In this document: positions 47,325 through 55,658 of the stretch, piece after piece
How positions within the stretch are numbered: position 1 is the stretch's first letter
Layout of the letters: the number at the start of each line of letters is the position of its first letter
DNA from: a virus
Reading direction: 5' to 3' (one strand)
Length of the DNA: 64,000 nt
Virus record (IMG/VR): IMGVR_UViG_3300008262_000017
Coordinates: 28,406 to 92,405 of that record
Translations under genes and position numbers: made by a program
The notes under the pieces: model-generated
What the model was told of the DNA's origin: nothing
Databases searched by the model: none
What the model saw: the letters and a program-made list of their open reading frames with translations, nothing else

Positions 47325-49070
47325 ATGAGTTGGAAAAAATATTTCACACCAGTTAATGTAGACAATAATCCGTCTGCTTCTGGTCCCTTATCCGGTACCA
47401 GTAGGCCTGGACCAGCACGAAAAAACTATAGCAGTTTCTTACCTGATGTCTACACTGGAGCTCCAAACCGTATTGAAAGATATAATCAATACGACACTAT
47501 GGATATGGACAGTGAAGTTAATGCTGCCTTAGATATTTTAGCTGAGTTTTCTAGCCAAAAAAATAAAGAAAACTACACTCCGTTTGCTTTGCATTTTAAA
47601 AGCAAAGCTACAAATAGTGAAGTTAGTATTCTAAGAGAATACTTGCAACAATGGACAAAGCTACAAAAATTTGAAACAAGAATTTTTAGAATAGTTCGCA
47701 ATGTATTCAAATACGGTGATTGTTTCTTTGTTAGAGATCCAGAAACTTACAAATGGTTTTACATCGATCCTAGTAAAATTGTTAAGATTATTGTAAACGA
47801 AAGTGACGGTAAACAACCTGAACAATATGTTATTCGTGATTTAAATCCAAACTTTATGGATCTAGTTACTACTACAATTCAACCTAGCAATTTAAACACA
47901 AACAACAGAGGCACTAACTATGCTGGACCTAATGCCAGCGGAGCAGCGAGAGGCATGACTGGAAGTTATCCTCAAGGCGGAACAGTAGGAACTAGATTTG
48001 ATCTACAACAAAATGAACTAGCAATTGATGCAAAACATGTAATTCATCTAAGTCTAAGCGAAGGTCTTGACAACAACTATCCTTTTGGTAACAGCTTATT
48101 AGAAAACATTTTTAAAGTGTTTAAACAAAAAGAATTGCTTGAAGATGCTATCTTAATCTATCGTATACAACGTGCTCCAGAAAGACGTATTTTCTATATT
48201 GACGTAGGTAACATGCCAAGTCACTTGGCTATGGGATTTGTTGAACGTGTTAAAAATGAAATACATCAACGACGTATTCCTAGTTCAACTGGCGGAGGCC
48301 AAAATGTTATCGACTCAGCTTACAATCCTTTAAGCATTAACGAAGATTATTTCTTCCCAACAACTGCTGAAGGTCGTGGTTCTAAAGTAGAAACTTTACC
48401 GGGCGGTACTAACTTGGGTGAAATTGATGATTTAAAATATTTTACCAACAAGTTGTTCCGCGGTTTAAGAATCCCAAGTAGCTATCTGCCAACTGGTGCA
48501 GATGATGGTCAAGCTTCATATAATGACGGTCGCGTCGGCACAGCATATATTCAAGAACTGCGTTTTAACAATTACTGTATGCGTTTACAAAGTTTAATGC
48601 AAGACGAATTTGATCAAGAATTTAAATTATATCTACACGATAGAGGTGTAAACATTGATTCAAGTCTTTTTGATTTACAGTTTCAACCTCCTCAAAACTT
48701 TGCTTCATATCGTCAAGCAGAGCTTGATAACCAACGTATCAACACATACGGTACTATCAGTCAGCAAACTTATATCTCAAAGCGTTTTGCATTGAAGCGT
48801 TACTTAGGACTAAGCGAAGAAGAAGTTGCAGAAAACGAACGCCTATGGGCAGAAGAGAACGGCAAAGGACATCCTGCTGTTACTGATGCCAGCGGAGAAC
48901 TTCGTGGAGTTGGTGTAAGTCAAAGTGGATTAGAAGCTGATACCGAAGCTATGACAGACACAGAAGCTCCTCCAGGAATGGAAGTACCAGGAGCTGAAGG
49001 AGCCGCAGGATCACCAGTACCTCCTGCAGGAGCCGCAGCTCAACCTGCAGGTACACCGCCAGCAGCATAA
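47325..49070 (+). CDS. gp20: Portal vertex protein gp20 (581 aa)
   Basis: This is the T4-type portal: the N-terminal motif SSFLPDVYTGAPNRIERYNQ and YDTMDMDSEVNAALDILAEF, then IYRIQRAPERRIFYIDVGN near 280 and YFTNKLFRGLRIPSSYLP near 375 are highly conserved in gp20, the marker gene used in marine surveys. It forms the dodecamer through which DNA is packaged. T4 gp20 is 524 aa; here a Pro/Ala-rich tail (residues 540-581) is added. It begins 11 nt after the tape-measure-like gene and heads the capsid set. Confidence 0.95.
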   Translation: MSWKKYFTPVNVDNNPSASGPLSGTSRPGPARKNYSSFLPDVYTGAPNRIERYNQYDTMDMDSEVNAALDILAEFSSQKNKENYTPFALHFKSKATNSEVSILREYLQQWTKLQKFETRIFRIVRNVFKYGDCFFVRDPETYKWFYIDPSKIVKIIVNESDGKQPEQYVIRDLNPNFMDLVTTTIQPSNLNTNNRGTNYAGPNASGAARGMTGSYPQGGTVGTRFDLQQNELAIDAKHVIHLSLSEGLDNNYPFGNSLLENIFKVFKQKELLEDAILIYRIQRAPERRIFYIDVGNMPSHLAMGFVERVKNEIHQRRIPSSTGGGQNVIDSAYNPLSINEDYFFPTTAEGRGSKVETLPGGTNLGEIDDLKYFTNKLFRGLRIPSSYLPTGADDGQASYNDGRVGTAYIQELRFNNYCMRLQSLMQDEFDQEFKLYLHDRGVNIDSSLFDLQFQPPQNFASYRQAELDNQRINTYGTISQQTYISKRFALKRYLGLSEEEVAENERLWAEENGKGHPAVTDASGELRGVGVSQSGLEADTEAMTDTEAPPGMEVPGAEGAAGSPVPPAGAAAQPAGTPPAA

Positions 49071-49078
49071 ATAAAGTT

Positions 49079-49321
49079 ATGATACTTAGAGAGCTTTTTT
49101 ATATTGATCAAGATACCAAAATGGTATCTAACGACTTGCGTTATGACGGCAGTAATGATCGACTTATGCCTTTAAAAAGAAAAGACACTAGAAAAACTCG
49201 GTTAACTTTAAAACAAATTAACGAACTTAGAAAAGCCTCTGAGCAACACATTCTTGAACAAGAAAAAGAATTGGAATTTATAGAACAGATGTACAAAGCA
49301 CCTGAAGCACCTCCTGCTTAA
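49079..49321 (+). CDS. Small conserved-looking protein between portal and core genes (80 aa)
   Basis: A charged protein with a helical middle (LTLKQINELRKASEQHILEQEKELEFIEQMY) and a short Pro-rich end. I cannot name it. It starts 8 nt after the portal stop, without a strong ribosome site, so coupling to gp20 is likely. Its place suits a prohead core component; T4 has the small core gene 67 (80 aa) here, but this one is not acidic, and the next gene fits that role better. Confidence 0.6.
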   Translation: MILRELFYIDQDTKMVSNDLRYDGSNDRLMPLKRKDTRKTRLTLKQINELRKASEQHILEQEKELEFIEQMYKAPEAPPA

Positions 49322-49358
49322 ATAAAATCCTTAAAAAAACACCATTTTTAATACCATT

Positions 49359-49376
49359 TTTACATATATATGTAAA
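49359..49376. promoter_or_regulatory. Perfect 18-bp palindrome before the core genes
   Basis: TTTACATATATATGTAAA (49359-49376) is a perfect 18-nt palindrome in the gap 49322-49413. A 10-nt direct repeat ACCATTTTTA (49341-49350 and 49353-49362) leads into it. It overlaps a late-promoter-like TGTAAATA. It may be an operator or a stem; neither can be shown here. Confidence 0.45.
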
Positions 49377-49378
49377 TA
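49371..49378 (+). promoter_or_regulatory. Late-promoter-like TGTAAATA before the capsid core genes
   Basis: TGTAAATA matches 7 of 8 bases of the late consensus and lies 36 nt before the acidic core protein gene, with an expected start near 49384 and AAAGGAG as ribosome site. Confidence 0.5.
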
Positions 49379-49413
49379 TACTAGACAGCCTTGCACATAT
49401 AAAGGAGAAACAT

Positions 49414-50313
49414 ATGACTGATCGAAGCAAGTTCGAGCAGATGCTCGAATATCTAATTTCCGAAGAACAGGAAAAAGCAAAAGAAATTTTTCACCAACTA
49501 GTGGTTGAAAAATCTCGCGAAATTTATGAAACAATCTTAGCTGAAGATTTTAACGAAGCTGAAGACGAAGAAGTCGAAGAAGGAATGGAAGTTACCTTCC
49601 GTGAAACTGACGACGAAATGGACATGGGCGAAGCCGATGACGAAATGGACATGATGGGCGGAGAAGACGATGGCGACATCGGCGGCGACGCAACAGATGA
49701 CTTCATGGGAGACATTGAAGGCGGCGACGAAGAAGGTATGGACGGCGCAGAAGGTGAAGGCGATATTGAAGATCGCGTTATGGACCTAGAAGACGCACTT
49801 GACGACCTACGTGCAGAATTTGAACAAATGATGGGCGACGAAGGCGGCGAAGAAGCTGACGACGAAATGGGCGCAGACGACGAAATGGGTGCCGATGACG
49901 AAGAAGGTGAAGAAGACGAAGAAGAAATCAAAGACAGCTTTGATGTAAGTGACAACTTCATGCGCGAGTACATTGAAAAAGTAACTGGCGGTCACGGCGC
50001 AGAAAAGAAAAGCAGCGGCGACAACGGCGACAATGTCCGTAGTCCAGTAGCTGGTAAGAACGATATGGGCGGTACAACTGCCAACATCGCAAAAGGTGGT
50101 GAAGCTGGCGGTAAAGGCGTACAAAGCGGTTTACTAAAGCCAAACACTACAGAAGAAAATTTCGGCAACATTAACGTTCCAGGCGGCAATGCTGGTAAGA
50201 CAGCATTCAAGAAGAAAGAGCCAGGACACGGTGCTGAAAGAAAAGGCAGTGGAGATATGGGCGACAAGAGTGCACAGAGTCCACTAAATGGCGCTCCTAA
50301 AAGAGCAAAGTAA
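49414..50313 (+). CDS. Acidic prohead core protein, gp67-like (299 aa)
   Basis: The first ~45 residues are helical (LEYLISEEQEKAKEIFHQLV and SREIYETILAEDF), followed by about 130 residues dominated by Asp, Glu, Gly and Met (DDEMDMG, DDEMGAD repeats), then a Gly/Lys-rich tail with repeated GHGAEKKSSGDNGDN-like units. A helical start plus an acidic body resembles T4 gp67, a prohead core protein cleaved during maturation, although T4 gp67 has only 80 aa. The AAAGGAGAAACAT ribosome site is one of four near-identical ones in this capsid/fibre region. The assignment rests on composition and location. Confidence 0.6.
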   Translation: MTDRSKFEQMLEYLISEEQEKAKEIFHQLVVEKSREIYETILAEDFNEAEDEEVEEGMEVTFRETDDEMDMGEADDEMDMMGGEDDGDIGGDATDDFMGDIEGGDEEGMDGAEGEGDIEDRVMDLEDALDDLRAEFEQMMGDEGGEEADDEMGADDEMGADDEEGEEDEEEIKDSFDVSDNFMREYIEKVTGGHGAEKKSSGDNGDNVRSPVAGKNDMGGTTANIAKGGEAGGKGVQSGLLKPNTTEENFGNINVPGGNAGKTAFKKKEPGHGAERKGSGDMGDKSAQSPLNGAPKRAK

Positions 50314-50325
50314 GCAGGTATATAG

Positions 50326-50955
50326 ATGAGCAATTATCTTCGTGAAAACCTGAGTTTTGATCAAGCAAGAATGGTCGTTGAGTCCGACGGCCAAGACGGC
50401 AAAAACCTTTACATGAAAGGTATTTGCATTCAAGGTGGCGTTAGGAATCAAAATCAGCGTGTTTATCCTGTTAATGAAATCGGCAGGGCTGTCAAGACCC
50501 TGAACGACCAAGTGACTGGTGGATACTCAGTTTTAGGCGAAGTTGATCATCCAGATGACCTAAGAATCAACCTTGATCGTGTGAGCCATATGATCACAGA
50601 AATGTGGATGGATGGCCCTAACGGTTATGGAAAATTAAAAATCCTTCCTACTCCAATGGGACAACTTGTTAAAGCAATGTTAGAAAGCGGAGTAAAGTTA
50701 GGAGTTAGTTCACGCGGATCCGGAAACGTCAAAGAAGACGGTTCCGGTGAAGTAAGTGATTTTGAGATTATTACAGTTGATGTAGTAGCTCAACCAAGTG
50801 CTCCAGGGGCATATCCTACACCGATCTATGAACACCTTATGAATAATAAGGGAGGTTATAGTAGCCTTCGTATAGCGAAGGAAGTGCAGGGAGATCCTAA
50901 GGCGCAAAAATACCTAAAAGAAAGCCTATTGAAAATAATAGGCGGACTCCAATAA
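50326..50955 (+). CDS. gp21: Prohead core protease gp21 (209 aa)
   Basis: The residues expected for the T4-type prohead serine protease are present: catalytic His in GEVDHPDD (H75) and the serine segment GVSSRGSG (S128/S129). RVYPVNEI and a FEIITVDVVAQPSAP segment are also conserved in the family. The enzyme matures the head by cutting at (L/I)xE sites in gp22, gp23 and others and destroys itself. T4 gp21 is 212 aa, so the length is the same. It sits 12 nt after the acidic core gene and before scaffold and capsid, as in T4. Confidence 0.93.
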   Translation: MSNYLRENLSFDQARMVVESDGQDGKNLYMKGICIQGGVRNQNQRVYPVNEIGRAVKTLNDQVTGGYSVLGEVDHPDDLRINLDRVSHMITEMWMDGPNGYGKLKILPTPMGQLVKAMLESGVKLGVSSRGSGNVKEDGSGEVSDFEIITVDVVAQPSAPGAYPTPIYEHLMNNKGGYSSLRIAKEVQGDPKAQKYLKESLLKIIGGLQ

Positions 50956-50968
50956 AGAGGAGAAACAC

Positions 50969-52057
50969 ATGTTGGAAGCATTAAAATCTCTGTTTGAAAA
51001 CAATGTAGTTTCTGAAGATGTTAGAGCAGAAATTGAGAACGCTTGGGAAAAACGAATCGTAGAGAATCGTGAACAAGTAACTCAACAACTAAGAGAAGAA
51101 TTCGCACAACGCTACGAACATGACAAGTCGCTCATGGTCGAAGCTGTTGATCGTATGTTGGGTGACCAACTACGCGAAGAAATCGCTCAATTCGTAGAAG
51201 ATCGTAAACAACTAGCCGAAGCTAAAGCTAAGGTTATGGTTAAAGCTAAAAAAGATGCACAGACAATGAAGGAATTCATTGTACGTCAACTAGCTACTGA
51301 AGTTAAAGATCTACACGAAGACCAAAAACAAATGGCAGAAAAGTTCATCACACTTGAACAATTTGTCGTTGAAGCACTAGCACAAGAAATTGCAGAGTTC
51401 CACACAGATAAACAAGAAATTGCAGAAACAAAAGTACGTTTAGTTCGTGAAGGACGTGAAGCCTTTGGTAAAGTCAAAGAACAATTCATTAAACGTGCAG
51501 CAGGTTTAGTAGAATCAGCAGTAGAACAAACTCTTACCAAAGAGATTGGTCAACTAAAAGAAGATATTGAAGCAGCTCGTCGCAACGACTTCGGTCGCAA
51601 GTTATTCGAAGCTTTTGCTAACGAATACCAAACTAGCTATCTAAGTGAAAGATCAGAAACAAGTAAATTGCTCAAAGTCATAGACTTGAAAGAGTTAGAA
51701 GTAGCCCAAGCTAAACATGCTGTAGTAGAGGCAAAACAACTCGCAGAAAGCAAAGAACAACAAATTAAGGCACTCGTGGAGAGTAGAGAACGTCAAGAAG
51801 TTATGAGTGAGTTATTAGCTCCTCTAGCACGTGATCAGAAAGTGATCATGACAGAACTTCTAGAAAGCGTTCAAACTCCAAAGCTACGCAATAGTTTTGA
51901 AAAATACTTGCCAGCTGTAGTAGCAGGCAAATCCACACAAACTCGTAAGGCACTAGTAGAGGCAAAAGAAGTAACAGGAAATAAAATTCCTAACAGCATA
52001 AGTAGTAGCGAAAACGATTCTAACATCATCGATATTAGACGTCTAGCTGGATTATAA
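50969..52057 (+). CDS. gp22: Prohead scaffold protein gp22 (362 aa)
   Basis: A highly charged, almost wholly helical protein with repeating heptads (EEIAQFVEDRKQLAEAKAKV and similar units around 65-185), between the prohead protease and the major capsid gene, as gp22 is in T4. It builds the internal core on which the capsid forms and is then degraded. T4 gp22 is 269 aa; this is longer. A strong AGAGGAGAAACAC ribosome site precedes the ATG. The C-terminus (NIIDIRRLAGL) is a likely capsid-contact segment, by analogy only. Confidence 0.88.
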   Translation: MLEALKSLFENNVVSEDVRAEIENAWEKRIVENREQVTQQLREEFAQRYEHDKSLMVEAVDRMLGDQLREEIAQFVEDRKQLAEAKAKVMVKAKKDAQTMKEFIVRQLATEVKDLHEDQKQMAEKFITLEQFVVEALAQEIAEFHTDKQEIAETKVRLVREGREAFGKVKEQFIKRAAGLVESAVEQTLTKEIGQLKEDIEAARRNDFGRKLFEAFANEYQTSYLSERSETSKLLKVIDLKELEVAQAKHAVVEAKQLAESKEQQIKALVESRERQEVMSELLAPLARDQKVIMTELLESVQTPKLRNSFEKYLPAVVAGKSTQTRKALVEAKEVTGNKIPNSISSSENDSNIIDIRRLAGL

Positions 52058-52072
52058 TTCAAGGAGAAATAA

Positions 52073-53245
52073 ATGTCAGAACTACTCACTGGCCGTTGGA
52101 ACGAGACCAAGGAAGCCCTATTAGAAGGCCTACAAGGCACCCGTAAATCCACAATGGCTGTAACATTAGAAAATACACGCAAGTATCTTGCAGAAAGTGC
52201 TACAGCCGGCGCTACTTCTGCTGGTAACGTTGCAACTTTAAACCGCGTTATTCTACCGGTAATTCGTCGTGTAATGCCGACAGTTATCGCTAACGAACTA
52301 GTTGGTGTTCAACCGCTAACTGGTCCAGTAGGCCAAATTCACACTCTACGTGTCCGCTATAGCGATACAAGCTCTGGCGCTGGCGTTGTAGCTGGTGAAG
52401 AAGCATTCAGCCCATTCAAGATCGCTGAAGCTTATTCTGGTAACCAAAACAGTGGCAATCCTAAAGCAGCTAACACAGCCGCTCTAGAAGGCACTGCTGG
52501 TAACAGAATGAGCATTCAAATCTTGAAGCAAACTGTTGAAGCCAAGACCCGCAAGCTATCCGCTCGTTGGACATTCGAAGCTGCACAGGATGCACAAGCT
52601 CAGCAAGGTATTGATATCGAAGCTGAAATCATGGCTGCTCTAGCACAAGAAATTACTGCTGAAATCGACCAAGAGGTTCTAGGATCTCTAAGCGTATTAG
52701 CAGGCGCAGCAACACAGACTTATGACCAGTCTGCTGTTTCAGGTACTGCTACATTTGTTGGTGACGAACACGCTGCTTTAGCTGTTCAGATCAATCGTGT
52801 TGCTAACTTGATCGCTCAACGTACACGTCGTGGCGCAGGTAACTGGGCAGTTGTTTCCCCAACAGCTCTAACTATCCTACAAAGTGCTACAACAAGTGCG
52901 TTTGCTCGTACAACAGAAGGCACATTCGAAGCTCCAACAAACACTAAGTTCGTTGGTACATTGAACAATGCAATGAAGATCTATGTAAACACATATGCAA
53001 CATCTGATGATGTTCTTATTGGTTACAAAGGCGGCAGCGAGTCTGACGCAGCAGCATTCTACTGCCCATACGTTCCATTGATGAGCAGCGGTGTTGTATT
53101 AGATCCATCTACATTTGAACCAGTCGTATCATTCATGACACGTTATGGTTATGTAGAATTGACAAACACAGCGTCCTCTCTAGGTAACGCTGCTGACTAC
53201 TTAGGCAAAGTTGCTATTGCAACTGCTAAAGTTAAGTTTAGCTAA
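52073..53245 (+). CDS. gp23: Major capsid protein gp23 (390 aa)
   Basis: The core (LPVIRRVMPTVIANELVGVQPLTGPVG from about 60, a WTFEAAQD segment near 180, and the C-terminal FMTRYGYVELTN) is unmistakable gp23, the hexamer-forming shell protein with a HK97 fold. It is shorter than T4 gp23 (521 aa), as in marine relatives. A likely gp21 cut site is LAE followed by S at residues 39-42, giving a short propeptide against 65 residues in T4. Its codons are less AT-rich than those of its neighbours, fitting a highly expressed gene. An AAGGAGAAATAA ribosome site precedes it and a strong terminator follows. Confidence 0.96.
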   Translation: MSELLTGRWNETKEALLEGLQGTRKSTMAVTLENTRKYLAESATAGATSAGNVATLNRVILPVIRRVMPTVIANELVGVQPLTGPVGQIHTLRVRYSDTSSGAGVVAGEEAFSPFKIAEAYSGNQNSGNPKAANTAALEGTAGNRMSIQILKQTVEAKTRKLSARWTFEAAQDAQAQQGIDIEAEIMAALAQEITAEIDQEVLGSLSVLAGAATQTYDQSAVSGTATFVGDEHAALAVQINRVANLIAQRTRRGAGNWAVVSPTALTILQSATTSAFARTTEGTFEAPTNTKFVGTLNNAMKIYVNTYATSDDVLIGYKGGSESDAAAFYCPYVPLMSSGVVLDPSTFEPVVSFMTRYGYVELTNTASSLGNAADYLGKVAIATAKVKFS

Positions 53246-53274
53246 TCAACATACCGAAAGGTTGTTAATTACTC

Positions 53275-53302
53275 AAAGGGCTCTTCGGAGCCCTTTTTCT
53301 TT
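53275..53302 (+). terminator. Intrinsic terminator after gp23
   Basis: GGGCTC-TTCG-GAGCCC (53278-53293) is a perfect stem with a stable UUCG-type tetraloop, flanked by AAA and TTT that extend the stem, and followed by TTTTTCTTT. It ends the capsid transcript 33 nt after the gp23 stop. Confidence 0.92.
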
Positions 53303-53306
53303 ATCT

Positions 53307-53314
53307 GATAAATA
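53307..53314 (+). promoter_or_regulatory. T4-type late promoter GATAAATA after the capsid terminator
   Basis: GATAAATA lies 9 nt after the terminator U-run and 85 nt before the next ATG. The long leader (about 53320-53398) contains two short stems, ATCGC/GCGAT (53331-53345) and GCAGT/ACTGC (53351-53365). Confidence 0.6.
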
Positions 53315-53398
53315 CATTGTCTAAAATGAAATCGCGCAAAGCGATGTTATGCAGTAACCCACTGCGTAGACCTAGAACGTCACTTAAAGGAGAAACAA

Positions 53399-54118
53399 AT
53401 GGGACGTCCATTACATAAAAAATATTTTGGTAACCGTAACACAGGTTCCACAAGCACAGAAGCTGATAATGGTATCGGCGGACAAGGCGTAGCAAGCGTA
53501 ACAATTGGTGGAGTATGGGCAGGATTCACAGCTCTTACGACTACAGTTACATTTACTGCACCAGACTTGCCAGGCGGCGTATTAGCAACAGGTACAGCAG
53601 TTATTGACGGCGGTGGCGCAGTTACTGGTGTTCTTATGACAGAAAACGGTTCTGGTTATACATCAGCACCTACAGTGACTATTGCTGACAGCGACGGCGG
53701 CGCAGAAACAACAGGCACAGCAACAGCAGTATTAACTGTTGATACTGGTGGTGTACCAGGCAGCACAACTAATCAAGAAAATGCTATCACAATGACTGGT
53801 CGTATTGTTGCAGGTGCAACTGTAGCACTTGATGTTATTAAACAAACTGGCTCACGTCGTTATCTAGCAACTGATGGTACAAACATTGGAGTTGTTGAAT
53901 TAGTAGGCGATGCAGTTGACGCAGCCGGCGAAGCAAACATTATTGCTACTGACAGTGCAAGCGGAACATATTATGTTACTAAAATAACTGCACATAGAGC
54001 ATTAGTTGTTCCAGGCACTGGTACACAATTTCCGTTAGTTGGCGGAAATCCTCAATCTATACCATGGGTACTAGATACTGCTGTTCTAAATACATCTGTT
54101 AAGATTTCTAATGCTTAA
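53399..54118 (+). CDS. Virion structural protein with a GSGY-type beta module (239 aa)
   Basis: The protein is beta-rich and Gly/Thr-rich. Residues about 25-115 carry the pattern ...VTGVLMTENGSGYTSAPTV..., the GxGY...P.V.I module also seen in the giant and 2108-aa proteins. The C-terminal part (QTGSRRYLATDGTNIGVVELVG, then AHRALVVPGTGTQF) looks like a second small domain I cannot name. It follows gp23, and its own late promoter and strong AAAGGAGAAACAA ribosome site suggest high expression, consistent with a decoration or neck protein. That role is inference. Confidence 0.6.
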   Translation: MGRPLHKKYFGNRNTGSTSTEADNGIGGQGVASVTIGGVWAGFTALTTTVTFTAPDLPGGVLATGTAVIDGGGAVTGVLMTENGSGYTSAPTVTIADSDGGAETTGTATAVLTVDTGGVPGSTTNQENAITMTGRIVAGATVALDVIKQTGSRRYLATDGTNIGVVELVGDAVDAAGEANIIATDSASGTYYVTKITAHRALVVPGTGTQFPLVGGNPQSIPWVLDTAVLNTSVKISNA

Positions 54119-54136
54119 TAGTTAAGGAAATAGATA

Positions 54137-55309
54137 ATGTCAAAAATAGTTAGAGTTCAGAACGGAGATTATAAGATTGTAGTAGGAGCACAAAATGCTC
54201 CGGGTACTATCTATCTTGATACTAATCCTAATTCTGATAGAAATTTTTCTCAAGGAGAAGTAATTGTTACTGGAGATTTAACAGTCTTAGGTAAAAGCAC
54301 AATTATTCAATCTGAAACTTTAGCTATTACAGATAATATTATCTATCTTAATCAAGGAGAAACCGGAGACGGTGTAAGTACGCTTGGCACTACATCCGGT
54401 TTCCAAGTTGATAGAGGAAATTTAATTGACGTTTCTGTACTATGGGAAGAATCATCTGATTCTTTTAAATTTGTAGATGCTAACGATCAGTTTGTTCCAA
54501 TATCAACAAATAAAATTGTAACTCGCGGCGGAGATTTAAATTTAATTGCTAGCGGAAACGGAATTATTACAGTTACCGGAACAGTTGATTACGAAACAAA
54601 AGTTATTGACTATGCTAAACTAGCAACAGATTTTACAATTTTATTTGTTGAAAGAATTTCAAGTGTTGCACAAGTATATGTTTCTGAAAATCATTTATTA
54701 GTAGCAGGAGATGTTGTTGATATAACTTGCGGTAGTAATACAACATTTAACGGAACATTTATTCAAGTATTAGATGTTCCAACTCCTACGTCATTTACCT
54801 ATGCCAATATAGGATTGGATGTAGCAGTAGAACCTGCAAACGGAACTGTTCGTTTGAATCCTATTATTGATGATGATATTATTCCAAACATTCGAGCAGT
54901 TGCTGATTATACCAACTTCTTATTGCAAGCGGTTGCTATTAACAAAATTCAAGAAAACGATACCAAAGTACAAACTCGAGATTTAAGTACTTCTGGAGTA
55001 AGCGAAATAGTTTTTGATGTAGACGGTTCTCAAAGAGCAGTTATCAACAACAGTGGTTTAAATGTAGATAATATTAATATAAGAAACAACGCAATTACAA
55101 ACTTTTCAAATGACAATTTGTTAATCAACAGCGTTCTAAATATTGCAAATAGAACAGGAACACCAACTACTCCTATTGGTTATGTAAAAGTTTTTTCTAG
55201 AAACACTCCGGGCACTGGCGGTACTGGATTGTATTTTACAAATACTATTGGAACTACAGACGAGTTGATTAGTAAAACAAAAGCGTTACTTTACTCATTA
55301 ATATTATAA
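54137..55309 (+). CDS. Fibre-like structural protein (390 aa)
   Basis: The N-terminal 100 residues contain a GDLTVLGKSTIIQSETLAIT segment and a SVLWEESSDSFKF element that also occur, in the same order, in the middle of the minus-strand 896-aa fibre protein (GNLTVNGATTTINS, ILWNESTDNWNF). The rest is beta-rich. It lies in the rightward fibre set, 18 nt after the 239-aa gene with an AAGGA ribosome site. A fibre or head-appendage role is likely; the host contact is unknown. Confidence 0.65.
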   Translation: MSKIVRVQNGDYKIVVGAQNAPGTIYLDTNPNSDRNFSQGEVIVTGDLTVLGKSTIIQSETLAITDNIIYLNQGETGDGVSTLGTTSGFQVDRGNLIDVSVLWEESSDSFKFVDANDQFVPISTNKIVTRGGDLNLIASGNGIITVTGTVDYETKVIDYAKLATDFTILFVERISSVAQVYVSENHLLVAGDVVDITCGSNTTFNGTFIQVLDVPTPTSFTYANIGLDVAVEPANGTVRLNPIIDDDIIPNIRAVADYTNFLLQAVAINKIQENDTKVQTRDLSTSGVSEIVFDVDGSQRAVINNSGLNVDNINIRNNAITNFSNDNLLINSVLNIANRTGTPTTPIGYVKVFSRNTPGTGGTGLYFTNTIGTTDELISKTKALLYSLIL

Positions 55310-55318
55310 GGATAAAAA

Positions 55319-55654
55319 ATGGCAATTTTAAGTACAACATTAACTAATACACCGATAGCTATTAGTCCTAATTTAAGTACAGACGCGGCTGTAACTGTAA
55401 TGCTTTTTTGTAATTTAAACAGTCCAGATCCGTTGGATCCTACAGCAGGAAAACAATTTATTGACATATATGCTGTTGCAAGTGGTAGCACTCCAACAAA
55501 TTTAAATAAAATTGCAAATCAAATTCCTATAGATGCCGGAGACACTTTTACTTTTAGTACTGAACGATTAGTGTTAGGACCAAATGATATCATTCATGCT
55601 TCAGCATCTGCACTAAATTCAGTTAGTGTTACAATTAGCTATGTAGTGATCTAA
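55319..55654 (+). CDS. Small beta-rich structural protein, unknown (111 aa)
   Basis: A compact beta-sandwich-like protein (NTPIAISPNLSTDAAVTVML, FIDIYAVASGS, DTFTFSTERLVLGPNDIIHA, SVSVTISYVVI). The alternation of strands resembles small Ig-like or knob domains that sit between or on fibres; I cannot name a family. It lies 9 nt after the 390-aa gene and 4 nt before the 2108-aa gene, so it is co-expressed with fibres and may be their accessory. Confidence 0.6.
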   Translation: MAILSTTLTNTPIAISPNLSTDAAVTVMLFCNLNSPDPLDPTAGKQFIDIYAVASGSTPTNLNKIANQIPIDAGDTFTFSTERLVLGPNDIIHASASALNSVSVTISYVVI

Positions 55655-55658
55655 AAAT

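Noticed and set aside
49066-49073. Late promoter CATAAATA at the end of gp20
   Set aside because: The motif matches well but overlaps the gp20 stop, and the expected start would lie inside the next gene after its ATG.
49524-50333. Minus-strand frames opposite the acidic core gene
   Set aside because: Their Ser-rich or Phe/Val/His-rich composition is the direct complement of Asp/Glu codons on the plus strand.
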